Source of the DNA: Ifrita kowaldi
Taxonomy: Eukaryota; Chordata; Aves; Passeriformes; Cinclosomatidae
Assembly: GCA_013398055.1 (NCBI GenBank)
Contig: VZRS01001510.1
Coordinates: 287,656-351,655 of the forward strand
Length of the DNA: 64,000 nt
Direction of reading: 5' to 3'
The notes under the pieces were generated by a model. The model saw only the letters and a list, made by a program, of their open reading frames with translations. It made no database searches and was not told the origin of the DNA. Shown piece after piece: positions 24,801 through 35,481 of the stretch (positions are counted from its first letter, which is position 1; every line of letters starts with the position of its first letter). The position numbers and the translations under genes are program-made.

Positions 24801-25328
24801 CTTTCATTACTTAATAGTGTGGGGTTTGGGTTACATATAGAAAACTGGTTAGAAGAGATGAAAAACTTTTAGGGTAGGACTTTTAGAAAGCAGCAACAAT
24901 GATTTGAAATAGTCCCTTGAAATCATGATGAGATTTGTAGTTCTCCCTAACAGTATCCCAAAGGGTGAAATTTATAATTGCAGTGTAGTGCATGATTTTA
25001 AGGTAAATTACTTTAATCTTATTACTAAATAGTAGATAGGAAAAAGCAAGGACATGTTTTATACATATTTGAATCTGTGTGTGCATGTAGCTTAAAAGAG
25101 AAAATCTGCTTAAATTTTCTTTATATGGAGAGAGTTGTATTTCTTTATTACTTCTAATCAGAATAGAGCAATAAAAAGTACAAAAAGATCCCTGGGGCTT
25201 AGCAGGCCGATATGTATTTCTTGATTTAGTTTTAATTTTTATTTTTTCCAAGGATTTACCCAGAACAGATAAGAAGTAAAGGTGTTTATTTGTTTAACCT
25301 ACTTATTTATCTGTGATATTGTCAATAG
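21895..25328 (+). other. TIAM2: TIAM2 intron, no recognised element
   Basis: A 3.4 kb phase-0 intron with donor gtagat and acceptor tgatattgtcaatag. It includes a T run near 23662-23677. No transposable element or gene was recognised. Confidence 0.8.
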
Positions 25329-25391
25329 GTTTTTGATTCAGCAGGAGGACATGGATTTGCTGGCGTGCAGAATTCAGCCAACTCTGCTGAG
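25329..25391 (+). CDS. TIAM2: TIAM2 small exon: linker before RBD
   Basis: A 63-nt exon, phase 0 at both ends, encoding the 21 residues 390-410 (VFDSAGGHGFAGVQNSANSA, then E). It corresponds to a Ser/Gly/Asn-rich linker between the basic segment and the RBD in TIAM2. The acceptor is attgtcaatag and the donor GAG|gtaaga. It diverges more from the mammalian linker I recall than its neighbours do and appears a few residues shorter. Being small and symmetric it could be skipped without a frameshift. Confidence 0.9.
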
Positions 25392-25587
25392 GTAAGATAT
25401 GCCTTTTCTCATTCTGCATCATCATGTTTTTGAATTCCTGAATGCGTTTCTCTAAGGTAATGATGGGGCTGGTTCAGATACCCCAAAGAGGTTCATAAAA
25501 TGTGTTTGTTGTTAGATGGCGGGATTATAATTCTGCTAACAAAACCGCTTTAACCATAAGTGTCTGAGCATTCATGGTAGTCTTTAA

Positions 25588-25634
25588 AAACCAAACCAAA
25601 CCAAACCAAACCAAACCAAACCAAACCAAACCCC
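25588..25634. repeat. (AAACC)n pentanucleotide microsatellite
   Basis: About nine consecutive copies of the ccaaa unit lie 196 bases after the donor of the 63-nt exon. The run is uninterrupted, so copy number is likely polymorphic. Confidence 0.95.
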
Positions 25635-25721
25635 TAGAAGCTTCTTCATGCACTGATGCATACAGTCTGTACACTGTGAGAGAGACTTGGGGCCGAGCTT
25701 GTTTGAAAGCATCCTTCACAG

Positions 25722-25875
25722 TATGGCAAATCATAGGATGGTTGGGATTGGAAGAGACCTTTATAGGTCGTCTAGTCCAACCCCCTGCAATAAACAGGAA
25801 AATCTTCAACAAGATCAGGCTGCTCAGAGTCCCATCCAATCTGACCTTGATGGTTTCCAGGGTTGGGATGAAACC
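25722..25875 (-). mobile_element. CR1 LINE 3'-end fragment (antisense)
   Basis: The + strand reads ataggatggttgggattgga, then agagacctttataggtcgtc, tagtccaaccccctgcaa and a degraded version of the following CR1 segment. This is the antisense of a bird CR1 3' end with the 5' part missing. Confidence 0.85.
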
Positions 25876-28800
25876 CAAGGTATATTTTTCCCCTTTGTCT
25901 GTTTCAACAGAACCTTTGTATTTTGAGTTTTAAGGCAATAAAATCTATGTAAAGTCTGTGGACTGTTCCATCAGAGAAGTGAGATTTAATATAAAGCTGG
26001 AGATTGCCCAAGTAAAGGAGAAGGATGGAGCATCCCTCAGCAGCATTACGCAGTGAATAGCTGTGATTGATGTTCTCTGATGCCCAGGAGGAGGAGATCT
26101 GCTGCTTTACCCTGCCTGGCCTCAGTCGTGGTCCATCTCCATTCCTGCAGCCTCCCTGGGACATAGTGTTGTCATCCCCCAGTCTGGAAGGACACCTCCC
26201 ACTGACAGGAGCTAATCCTGTAATGCTGTTTTGCCTTCTGAAAGCATCTTCACGTTTTGTCTGTTCTTTGAAAAAGTGTATTGAAATACCTGAATTCCTT
26301 TTGTTACTTGGCCACTTGCCTGTTATTTCCTGGAGTGGGAAAGTATTTAAACCAAATCACTTCTCTGTTTTTGAAATAAATTGTAATTATGGGGTTGAGA
26401 TCAGCTCCTGTAGAGAACACTTAACAAATTCCTCCAGAATGTACCACTGGGTGTGGTGTGAAATGGCATCCATGCCCTATCTCAGAGACAGCAAGCACAA
26501 TTCATTCCTGTTCAAACGTGCTAAAACATGGGAAGGTTTGCCACATGAAAAGTGACCAAATCTCTTGGGCACAGGCCTGAAGGTTCCCCCTGAAGGGCTG
26601 TGGCACCAGTGCCTCGGTTGGATGCCAACCCCGTTGAGGCTGGGAGGTTGACAGAGCTGCCTTATACAACAGGGTCTGCTATGGGTCTCCTGTCCTTGGG
26701 CCTAACAGGAGCATTTACTCCTCCTGAACCCTTCTGAGGAGACAGAGAAATGTTTTTGAAGGCACTAGGGAGCAGGCAGAATGAAGTGCTCTCCCTTTGG
26801 TGAAGTGTCAGAGAAGGGACAAGGTCTGTCTTCTTGTCCAGCTCTAGATAAAGCAGCCTTCTCCAAATTCAGGCAGGGGATCACAGCCCTGTTCCCCAGG
26901 TAGAGGGGGACCATCAGAGGACAATGTGGCTGCAGGTTTTGGGCCAGGATTTTTTTTTTTGGGCCAGGCTTGTCTTTCAAGACTAGAAAAACCCACACAA
27001 TTGAGGTGCTGAGCAGAGCTTGGAGCTAGAAAAACATTTTTTTTCTTATTATTTCAACCCTATTTCTGAAACCTTTTTTCAATGGGTATTAAATACAGCG
27101 TGGGCATTTTTAAGATCCTGACATTTTGGTGAATCATACGACAACTCAGAAATGATTCATCATAACTTTGAAAACCGTTACTCTGGCATCAGCCTGCTTT
27201 CACTGGCTGATTTAAAATTAAAAAAAACAAAAACATCATCAAAACTTTTATAAAATGCTGCCTTGCGGAGGGTAGCGAATGACAAATAGTGAAGTCTGCC
27301 AGGGTAGCTGTATTTTCCCTGAAAAGGATGATAAAACCAGAGGCAAATAGTGGGAGGAAATTATGAAGTAACCTATTGGTCCTGCAGCAGCCCTGTGGCA
27401 CAACGTGTGACAGTCTGCAAATCCTGGCACCTCTTTCTGGAAAATTGGATGGGTTGTTATAACTTTATGTGGCAATGAATGAATGAACTATTGTGGAATT
27501 AGTCACTGCAGGCATAACAGGAAAAAAAAATCTCTTTTCATGTCAGATTTTCTGAGACGGAAAATGTGGATGAAGCAACGGTTCCTTGACTGCAGTTAAG
27601 GAACACAGTCATGTTTAATAACAGAGGGAAGTTTATCTCAAATTCTATGCTTGAGCATCAGTGTACCTGGCAAGGAAAGGATGTAGCTCACGTTGGCTGC
27701 AGAGCTTTCTGTCCTGTTAAAAAAGCTTACATCAAAAGGCCTTGAACCTATTTCTCACCACTGTAATCCTTTATGGTATGAGGTTAGGGGTTTTTTCATC
27801 TCTGGCAATAGTGAGATTTATTTCAGTTGTGCAGATTTGAAGAGCCACTGTTGCAGGGCAATAAACCATTGTAGTTGTTGCAAACCTTCCTTGCTGAGGC
27901 AAGCATAGCATTGGTTTTCCCTGGAGGAAGCCACCAGGGAAATGCAGCCTGACTAATTTGTGCTAATCTCTCACAGCCTCCCTGCCTTGCCCCTTTTCCC
28001 CGTTCTGTTATTTACACTGTGGAGGTAGGTCAGGCTTCCTTCCCAGGCACTTGATTTAGTGCTGAGAGGACTACAGTTCCACAGGAATTATCTTCTTCAA
28101 CATCACCGGCGTTATGAGCAGGCTGTAGCTACAGCTGCCAAGGTCAAACTTCACCTGGTGTAGATTTCAACACTGCGTTAATTGCAGTAGCAGAACGATT
28201 CCTGTTACGTATATGTTGCTGGATTTCAGTAGGATTTCCACTCACCTGTGTTAATTGAAATTTCATGTTCAACTCGTTAAAAAGGATGGTTGAGCAAGTC
28301 AGACGAGATTAATGAATAGAATTAGTTCATTAATATTATTCCACCAAACCAGTGTTACTCTGGCATCACATTATTACTATGCCACACTCTGGGTTGTCTG
28401 CAACCTGAATTTCTGCATTGTTTGGTAATTACCTGGATAGGACTGCTTGCTTCATCATTTTTACAGCTACAGTTGTTATTTGCAAAAACAAAATAATATT
28501 GGTCTCTCTGTTGCGACTGACAGATTGTTGTCAATAACTTTGCTGCCTGCAGCCAGGGAAACAGTCCCTGTGCAGTGCAGTTCAACAACAGCTTTTAATT
28601 GCGGTGCACTCCTGGGCTTGTGTCCCTGTGGAGAGGAGGGAGAATTGTGTAATCAAGGGTCTTTATGTAGGCAACAGATCCACCCAGCCCAACAAACAAA
28701 CCAAAAATACTAAAAGAAAGCATGGAGAAGGTCGGGACTCCTGAGAACAGCTCAGGATATCTTAAGATATGCCTTAGGTGGAAGTTTTGCACTTTATGGA

Positions 28801-29696
28801 GTTATTGTCCCTTTCCAGTGACTGTATGGGGAATCAAGGGACCCCATCTGCATAAATTTAAATGCATTGATATGGGTATTAGAGTGATGTGCTGAATAGG
28901 CTGACCCAAATAATACGTGAAACTCCAAATTCTGAACAGCTCTTGGTGTTTGTTTTCTCCTTGTGTGGCTTCCTTTGAAACATGCAGCCTGAAGTGCAGT
29001 GCAGGAGAAAGTGTGAAAGTGAAGGGTGAGAAAGTGACAGGGAATTTGTTTAGGACCGATGTTATTTGATCAAACGGAGTGGTGTTGGAAAGAGGGAGAA
29101 TGTGGAGCAAAATGGTAAACAGGCAAATACCCTGTGCTGCCAATGAAACACGATGTTCTCAAACTGTAAATAGAACAGCAGCACTTAATTCCTGCTTTAG
29201 TCCTTTATTTTGTTATGGCCAGCCTTGCTCCGCAGTGCTCTCTGCTGGAATTCTGTTGTTATTTTCTGTCAAAACGGCACTAATTCAATTTATTTTTTTA
29301 TTTATTTAGAGAGTTATTTTACATTTATTGGTTAGGTAAAATTGTAGTTGTCAGTTCTTCTTAAAATTTTTTTCCACTGTGATATAATACCAGGTAGTTA
29401 CATATTTCCACAATGAGTTAAATCAATGATTAGTAAGAGATAAAGACATAAAATTCCATAATGGGAAAGCACAGCAAGTTCAATCTGAGCTCTAGAAAAT
29501 CAGGTGTTCGATAGTGAATGAGAGCAGGTAACAGAACGCTTTCCCTGGCTTGTCATGGGGAAAATACACAGTACTGTGTTTGAATGCATAGCCACTGCAA
29601 ACTGCTAATGTGATTGCACTTTTTTGGGGTTTTTTATTTGGTTGTTTTTGGTTTTTTAACACCCACATATGTTATACTTTTCTCCCTTGTCTCCAG

Positions 29697-29699
29697 CAG
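29697..29699 (+). promoter_or_regulatory. TIAM2: NAGNAG tandem splice acceptor
   Basis: The intron ends ctc-cag-cag-caa. Splicing after the first AG (29696) adds one CAG glutamine codon; splicing after the second (29699) does not. Both keep the reading frame. Such tandem acceptors are known to give single-residue isoforms in vertebrates. Confidence 0.75.
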
Positions 29700-29864
29700 C
29701 AAGTCGACGATTTTTTGAATGTCTACTGCTCAGTGCCAGAGAGCATCCAGAAGGAGAATGCTTGGGAAACACAGACATACGTTCATTTCGGTGATGGCCA
29801 AGGAGTGGCGCTGACACTCAAGCCAGAGCACAGGGTGGAGGATGTTTTGTCTTTGGCATGCAAG
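29700..29864 (+). CDS. TIAM2: TIAM2 exon: first half of Ras-binding domain
   Basis: A 165-nt exon, phase 0 at both ends, encoding residues 411-465; it is 168 nt if the upstream acceptor of the CAGCAG pair is used. It begins QVDDFLNVYCSVPESIQKEN and continues AWETQTYVHFGDGQGVALTL, then KPEHRVEDVLSLACK. This is the ubiquitin-like RBD, which in TIAM proteins binds GTP-loaded Ras-family GTPases and couples Ras to Rac. The donor is AAG|gtactt. The first residues differ from the human VDELLHIYGS as I recall it, with at least one extra glutamine, probably related to the tandem acceptor. Confidence 0.94.
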
Positions 29865-32579
29865 GTACTTATTTTTCGTGCACAGTTGCACCTTGTAAAT
29901 AGCTGTGGACTTGAGAAGGAACGTAGTATATCAGTGGATGGGTAAATAGTGAAAACTGTGATAAGGTTGTCATTATATATAATAATGCACTAATGAGATA
30001 ATATATAATACTAACAATACATAATAAGCATCTCCCTGTCACTGTCTCCAGGCACATTGCTCTCTTTCCATAGTTGTGGTTTTTGGATGTTGTAGCCAAG
30101 GCAGCAGGGTTGTCAGAAAAGGTTTTCAGAAAGTGCTGCTGGAGACAGCACACAGGGGGTGCTTCAAGAGCAGTGACAGTGTGCCAGGTAGTCAGCCCTG
30201 AGGAGTCTCAGCACGTGGCCACTCTGTGTTGTCCTTGCAGCAAACCCGGTTGTTCTGTGCAAATTAATCACAGAGCAGCAACAGGGACTGGTTGAGTTAG
30301 AGCCAGGAGATTCAGACACTTAAGACTGCTGTGACAAAGGCAATCATATGTGTTCACTTCTGAAAGGACCTTTTTTTAAGCTTTTAATTAAATACAAGCT
30401 CTACTTGCGAATTTCAAAGAGTGAATTCCCTTCTCCAAGTCAGTGCTGGCAATTTGAGGGAGATTGCTATAGATCATGGAACAGAAAGCTGAGTCACAGG
30501 TTGAAGGTAAAACAGAAATACCAGTTTTAGCTACAAACAAAACACCAGCACCTCTGGAACACCGTTATATACCTAACATTTCTGCCTCCACACGTGTCAA
30601 TGCTTGAACTTACCTCTATAACTTCGTGATTGAAGTCACTTAAATTATGCTAAACAGCTTTTTTGAAAAAATAGCTTTTTACCCCTGAGCTCTGTTTTCT
30701 GGGCAACTGGTAAATAGATTTTATTTACTTCACGAGGGGAAAACAGGAAAAAAAGGAGTCCTGTGCTGGACAAGATACAGCTGTAGATTTTGGCATAGGT
30801 TACAGTGAATTTCCATGTGAACTTGTTGAACTGGCTTGAAGTTAATGAATTTTAAGGGTTTTAATGGAGGACAGGGCCCAATTTGATGGCTCTTTTCATG
30901 TGCTAATATTGGGTGGAAGAAAAAAAAAAGAAAATCTTTTAACAATCCAGAGTAAACTACAGTTTTTAAAATCGAAGTAAGCACTCTGATTTAGGCAAGT
31001 CCCGATGTTTCTCCAGAGCGTTATTAAGAAGAAAGCATCTTCTTGTGGCTTCTCCTGGTGGAGACTGAATCCTGGAGAAAATGTTTAATGTTTGGCTTTA
31101 CTTTTAAAAACTTCGCTGTACGACTTGGCCGCCAGGTGGCAAGGAAGAGCCAGAATACTTTGAAGTCCTTATGGTGCCATGCAAGACCCTTAAAAGAGGA
31201 AATAAAATTTATAAAAGTAAAATTAAGTTGAAAAGGAAATTCCTTACGTCTCTTACTCTATCACTCCAAAAAACTTGTAATTGTAAAGCTGACTTTTAAT
31301 TTTCATTGTCTGTATCGCATGAAAATTTAGTTTTAAATTCCTTGATTTTTTTTTCTTAAATGTTTTTCTGTTTTATTTTGTCTTTTTATTCTGTGTGTAA
31401 AGCTTTTCATAAGCATTCTCTAATGCTGAATACTTTCTGCTCATCTATCCTGGTTCTTTTCCTTCTTACATTTTCATTCTGCTCTGGTGAGTGTAAGGAA
31501 TCTTTCTTCTTAACAGAAAATGTTTGAATGCTATGTGGATAAGGCTAAAGTTCAGAAGAGTTGTTAGGGGTTTTTTTTCCCTTCATCCATGCTTTATGAG
31601 GTTTATACTTTTCTCATTTCTGTTTTCCATCTGAGGCTTTTGGATAGCACATATGCAAAAACTTGTGCATTTGAATTCAATTTTTCAGGATACAGAACAC
31701 ATGTAACTTGTAAACTGTAGAATGCAATAAAACATTAATTAATTACTAGTTACTCAGTAGAGTTAAGTTTTGTTAGCTGCAGAGATGCCTTAAAGGGGTT
31801 AAATAACCCTCATGGAGGGAGTCAGTCCTCTTCTTTTGAAAATGTTCCTTCCTCCTGTGTTAGAATAGTTGCTCTATTAATATGCTAAAATGAAATGTTT
31901 TGTGCCATAGTGTCGCCAGTATCCTGATTTTTTCAGACCCTCCAATCAGGGGCTCAGCACTTTCAGTCTAATATCCTTTGGGAATATCCCCATTTCCCTT
32001 TGACTTCCTGTTGAGACAGGATCTTTGCTTTGACCTCATGTGGTTAAAAAAAAAAAAAAAAATAGGGGAAACTCTCTGATCGTAGATGGAACCCAGCAAT
32101 AAAAATAAAATCTAACAAAGGCAAACCCTTAGGGAACCTGCTTGCCATCCCATCCCCTCTCCTAACTGCCCATATGTGCATATACATTTTCTACATCAGA
32201 AACAAAAGCTGCTGAGCAGAACTGAATCATTAGAAGTAGTCATGGAAAAAGGTGGTTGTGAGTGTTAAGTTCAAAAGGACAGAAGACGGTTGTTATATCT
32301 TTGGAAACATATATTAGTACTCAGTTAATCTATTAGCCAAGACATAGTGTTTATGAAAGGATTTGGAAGGATTGTAATGCAAAATGGGAATCGCACTTGA
32401 ACCTTATCTTTTAAGCAATGCATCTAGTCTTGTTTACACTACAACAATAGGTAGAAAATTACTTTTTGAGATTGTTTTTGCATGATTTTAGAAGCTTGTT
32501 GTGTCTGTGTCACTTCTCTGTCTTCTAGGATTCTGGAAATAAATAACAAATTCCAAACTCCATTCTTTTTCTTCTTTAG
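29865..32579 (+). other. TIAM2: TIAM2 intron, no recognised element
   Basis: A 2.7 kb phase-0 intron within the RBD. It contains an AT-rich stretch near 29965-30025 and an A run at 32045-32062. No transposable element body or exon-like segment was recognised. The acceptor is strongly pyrimidine-rich (attctttttcttctttag). Confidence 0.8.
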
Positions 32580-32684
32580 ATGAAACAGCTGGAGCCAAGA
32601 CACTATGGCCTACAACTCAGAAGACTGGTTGATGAAAATACTGAGTATTGTGCTCCTGAACCATATGAATACATAGTAGACCAG
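32580..32684 (+). CDS. TIAM2: TIAM2 exon: second half of RBD, non-canonical GA donor
   Basis: A 105-nt exon, phase 0 at both ends, encoding residues 466-500: MKQLEPRHYGLQLRRLVDEN, then TEYCAPEPYEYIVDQ. It completes the Ras-binding domain. The acceptor ttttcttctttag is strong. By homology to the human junction (PYEYMQQQ followed by VYDEIE, from memory) the exon ends after CAG at 32684. The intron then starts GAAAGT, so the donor is GA instead of GT, with every other position matching CAG|GTAAGT. An in-frame GT at 32676-32677 would give a version lacking the last three residues (VDQ), but that site is weak. A sequencing error at 32686 is also possible. Confidence 0.88.
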
Positions 32685-33111
32685 GAAAGTGTGACTCCTT
32701 TTAGATAAAGTTCTGTGATGTCTGTATCTGCAGTTGAGTTATCACCTACAAATGTGTGAAATTTAGATCTAGAATAAGGTTTTAAAGCTGTTCTGGGACT
32801 GCATTCTGTCATTTTGATTCACAGTTTTGTGTGGCTAGGCACTGCAAACACTTTCTTCAAGAAATGTTTGAAGATTTGAATGAGGCTTTTAGTTCAAAAG
32901 CAAAGTGCCAGCTTGTGCTCCAGGGTGGGTTTTTGATCCTTAGCTTTAGTGTCACTGATAGGAGTGATGCTTACACAGTAACACAGTTCTCTATGTAAGG
33001 ACAGCAAGTCTTGATGCAAAGAATATTGTGCTTGTTTCTCATGCTGTGTCTGGGCTTTGATGCTTGCATTTTCGTAAGTTGATGACTTCTGCTACTGTTC
33101 TTTTCTAACAG
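32685..33111 (+). other. TIAM2: Short TIAM2 intron with GA-AG ends
   Basis: A 427-base phase-0 intron beginning gaaagt and ending gttcttttctaacag. The only other nearby GT that keeps the frame is nine bases upstream. Using the GT at 32689 would add four bases and produce a stop codon three codons later. Confidence 0.75.
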
Positions 33112-33190
33112 GTGTATGATGAAATAGAAATTTGTCCATTAAATGTTTATCATGTTCATCTTACCAAGACTGAAAACATAAGTGATTATG
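33112..33190 (+). CDS. TIAM2: TIAM2 exon: RBD-PDZ junction and first PDZ strand
   Basis: A 79-nt exon encoding residues 501-526 plus one base of a split glycine codon. It reads VYDEIEICPLNVYHVHLTKT, then ENISDY. The segment ending in the split glycine leads into the PDZ carboxylate-binding loop (YGFA across the junction). Acceptor is cttttctaacag and donor ATG|gtaagc. It shares the VYDEIE and LTKT landmarks of TIAM2. The histidines in VYHVH replace acidic or polar residues of the human sequence as I recall it. Confidence 0.93.
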
Positions 33191-34077
33191 GTAAGCTCTC
33201 AGGAATTCTTCTTTTTATTCTTCTCATTGCTTACTTTCTCTCTTTGGGGTGTTTTTGTTTCTGAGAGCAGATAGAACCATCCTTGATAGCTCAAAGTGTG
33301 AGTCTGAAAAGAACTCAATGCATAATAACAAAGACCCAAACTGATTGTTTTACACTGGCAGGTGCATTTCCTATATTTTGGAAGGGTCCACTTTCTAATT
33401 TTGCTACATTGGCCAAGTAATTGAAGCACGGACTTGTTAGAAAAACAAATGTCCTTTGCCAGGATTAATACAAGGGCTCTCAGTTAGGCAATGGTCAAGG
33501 TCTGACATTTTTTTTTGTAGTGGGATCCTCTGTTGGCACAGTATCAAAAGTATACTTCGGAACAAGTTCTGACAGGCTTTTTGTCCATGGGAGGTAATTA
33601 GATACCTTGCAAGGATACCTTTGTAAGGCAGCTTTATGCTGCATGTCTGTTTTAAATTATTATTTTCTGGCCTTTCCCACTCACTAGTCTGTGTAGTTTG
33701 CTGCTTTATAGTTTCAGTTTCCAGGTTTTGGAATTGTTTAGGACACTTCTATGTCTGATGGACACTCTGCAGAACTCTTACTGTAATGATGAGCTGTGCT
33801 GTGTTATTGAAATGTCATGGAGCTGAGGTAGAAAATATTATTTTTGAAATGTAATTTTTTTTTACAGCAGAGCATGGCATTTTATGGGAGTTGAAAAGTC
33901 TTACTAATTTTAACAGGCCTTACAATGACTGGGAAACCATGTGATAACTTCTGTATGCTCTGTGGGTGTGTTCTCATGAGAAGAATCTTCCTTCTCATGT
34001 AAAGTTTACTAAATACACAAAATAACAGGGAAATGTTTCCAAGAAAGTTTGTTTGATTTAAACCTCTTTTACTTCAG
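33191..34077 (+). other. TIAM2: TIAM2 intron, nothing else seen
   Basis: An 887-base phase-1 intron with donor gtaagc and acceptor acctcttttacttcag. No repeat or exon-like segment was recognised. Confidence 0.85.
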
Positions 34078-34170
34078 GCTTTGCTGTCACAGCCCAAGTT
34101 GCTGAAAACGAGCATCTCACCCATATCTTTGTAAGTGATGTTCTCCCTGATGGACTGGCATACAAGGAAG
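34078..34170 (+). CDS. TIAM2: TIAM2 exon: PDZ domain core
   Basis: A 93-nt exon, phase 1 at both ends, encoding residues 527-557 with split glycines at each edge. It reads GFAVTAQVAENEHLTHIFVS and then DVLPDGLAYKE. GFAV is the PDZ peptide-binding loop and strand. In TIAM proteins the PDZ domain binds C-terminal tails of adhesion proteins (shown for TIAM1 with syndecan-1 and CASK, and distinct ligands for TIAM2). The acceptor is tttacttcag and the donor AAG|gtattg. Confidence 0.95.
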
Positions 34171-35220
34171 GTATTGTATCCTGTTTGTGCTTAAAACTGT
34201 TCTTCATTATCTTTTTCAAGTCCAAAAGCTTGAAGGAGCTTTAGTAATGCTGTCTGAAATGGTTCTTGGCTTTTACTGTTCACAGCTTTCTTTCCTGAAG
34301 ACCATGGAAAGTATGTAATAGTAGGAAAAGTAGTGTACACAGAGTAACTGAATTGTCCTTTCAGTGTAGAGGGAAGAGCTCTTGTTCACCCTCGGAGACA
34401 AAGTCTGTGTTCAGCCATCCAACCGAGTGCTTTTGCTCAGAGGAACAAACTGGAGAAAGAGTTCAGCTCACACTAGGGGACTTCATAGGCTTGATCAGTT
34501 TCCATGACCCATCACTTCCACTTTTGCTGGCAAAAAGCCTTCCTCCCCAGAATAGTTTTCTGCATACATTTCTGTGAGCGCCTTCCCACTGAGCTGCTCA
34601 GAAACTGTGCCTCTCTTCATCAGCACATGTGAGGATCACGTGGGTTCTGCTCTCTGAAAAATAAACCCAGAGAAATGGAGACAGAGATATTAATTTGCTA
34701 CCTGATGGTAATGTCTACTTGGTTTTGCTGGCTTTGAAAGACAGCACTTGCCACTGTTTAGATTTATATAAAAGCTGATAAAAACTCCATCCTTAGTTGT
34801 TGCAGCTTTGTGTGAATAATTTGATCTGTGTGACTAGTGCCTTGTTCTTCAGAGATGATGAAATATGTGTTATGGTGCTGTGTAGTGATGGTATCTGTTT
34901 GTGAGAGGTTCCTCTATTCTAATCTTCTTGAAACCTGTGCTGCTCTCCCACCCACCCAATTCTGTAGCATCTTTAAACAAAACCAACTTGATTGCTGTAC
35001 TGTGGGTAGCACCTATCGAAGTAAGCAAGCATGAGGTCAATCTGTACAAATATAGCACAAATAAAGCTCCCATTGCTTCTAATGGACTTGTGGTAGGATT
35101 AAGCTATTTGAATTCCAACAAAAAAGATAAAAGGCGAGTCAGCATAAGGTTTGCGTTGTGACCCTTTTTATATTATATTACCTCATTTTTTTTTCTTTCT
35201 TTGCTTCCACATGCTGCCAG
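34171..35220 (+). other. TIAM2: TIAM2 intron, nothing else seen
   Basis: A 1.05 kb phase-1 intron with donor gtattg and acceptor ttccacatgctgccag after a T-rich tract. Open frames here have no recognisable homology. Confidence 0.85.
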
Positions 35221-35481
35221 GGCTCCGAGTAGGCAATGAAATCCTGAGCATAAATGGAGAGGCTGTGTCTGATCTTGATCTCAGGCAGATGGAGCTACTG
35301 TTTTCTGAGAGAAGTGTAATGCTTACAGTGAGAACAAGCCATTGCGGGACCCAGCAACCCTTATGTGTGTCCTGGTCAGATGGTGACATTTCCAGGGACC
35401 CAAAGAGTTTGTTGCCCCCTCCAAACCAGTCACAGCTCCTGGAAGAGTTTCTAGATAACTTCAAAAAGAACACAGCAAATG
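35221..35481 (+). CDS. TIAM2: TIAM2 exon: end of PDZ domain and following linker
   Basis: A 261-nt exon, phase 1 at both ends, encoding residues 558-644. LRVGNEILSINGEAVSDLDL, RQMELLFSERSVMLTVRT complete the PDZ fold: the GNEILSINGEAV strand-turn, the second helix and the last strand. A variable patch (SHCGTQQPLCVSWSDGDISR) follows, then the very conserved SLLPPPNQSQLLEEFLDNF and KKNTAN, a TIAM2-specific linker that was important for naming the gene. Acceptor is catgctgccag and donor ATG|gtaaga. The 3' reading through the intron ends at a stop soon after, as expected for non-coding sequence. Confidence 0.96.

Larger units (their letters stand above)
25392..29699 (+). other. TIAM2: TIAM2 intron with pentanucleotide repeat and CR1 fragment
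   Basis: A 4.3 kb phase-0 intron. It holds an (AAACC)n microsatellite at 25588-25634 and an antisense CR1 fragment at about 25722-25875. A repeat-free AT-rich block around 28200-28600 has many TTAAT/ATTAAT motifs. The 3' end carries a tandem acceptor, ctccagcag. Confidence 0.8.

Noticed and set aside
32685..32691. Using the GT at 32689 as the normal donor of the RBD exon
   Set aside because: It adds four bases and gives a stop three codons into the joined sequence, whereas the GA site preserves the family reading frame.
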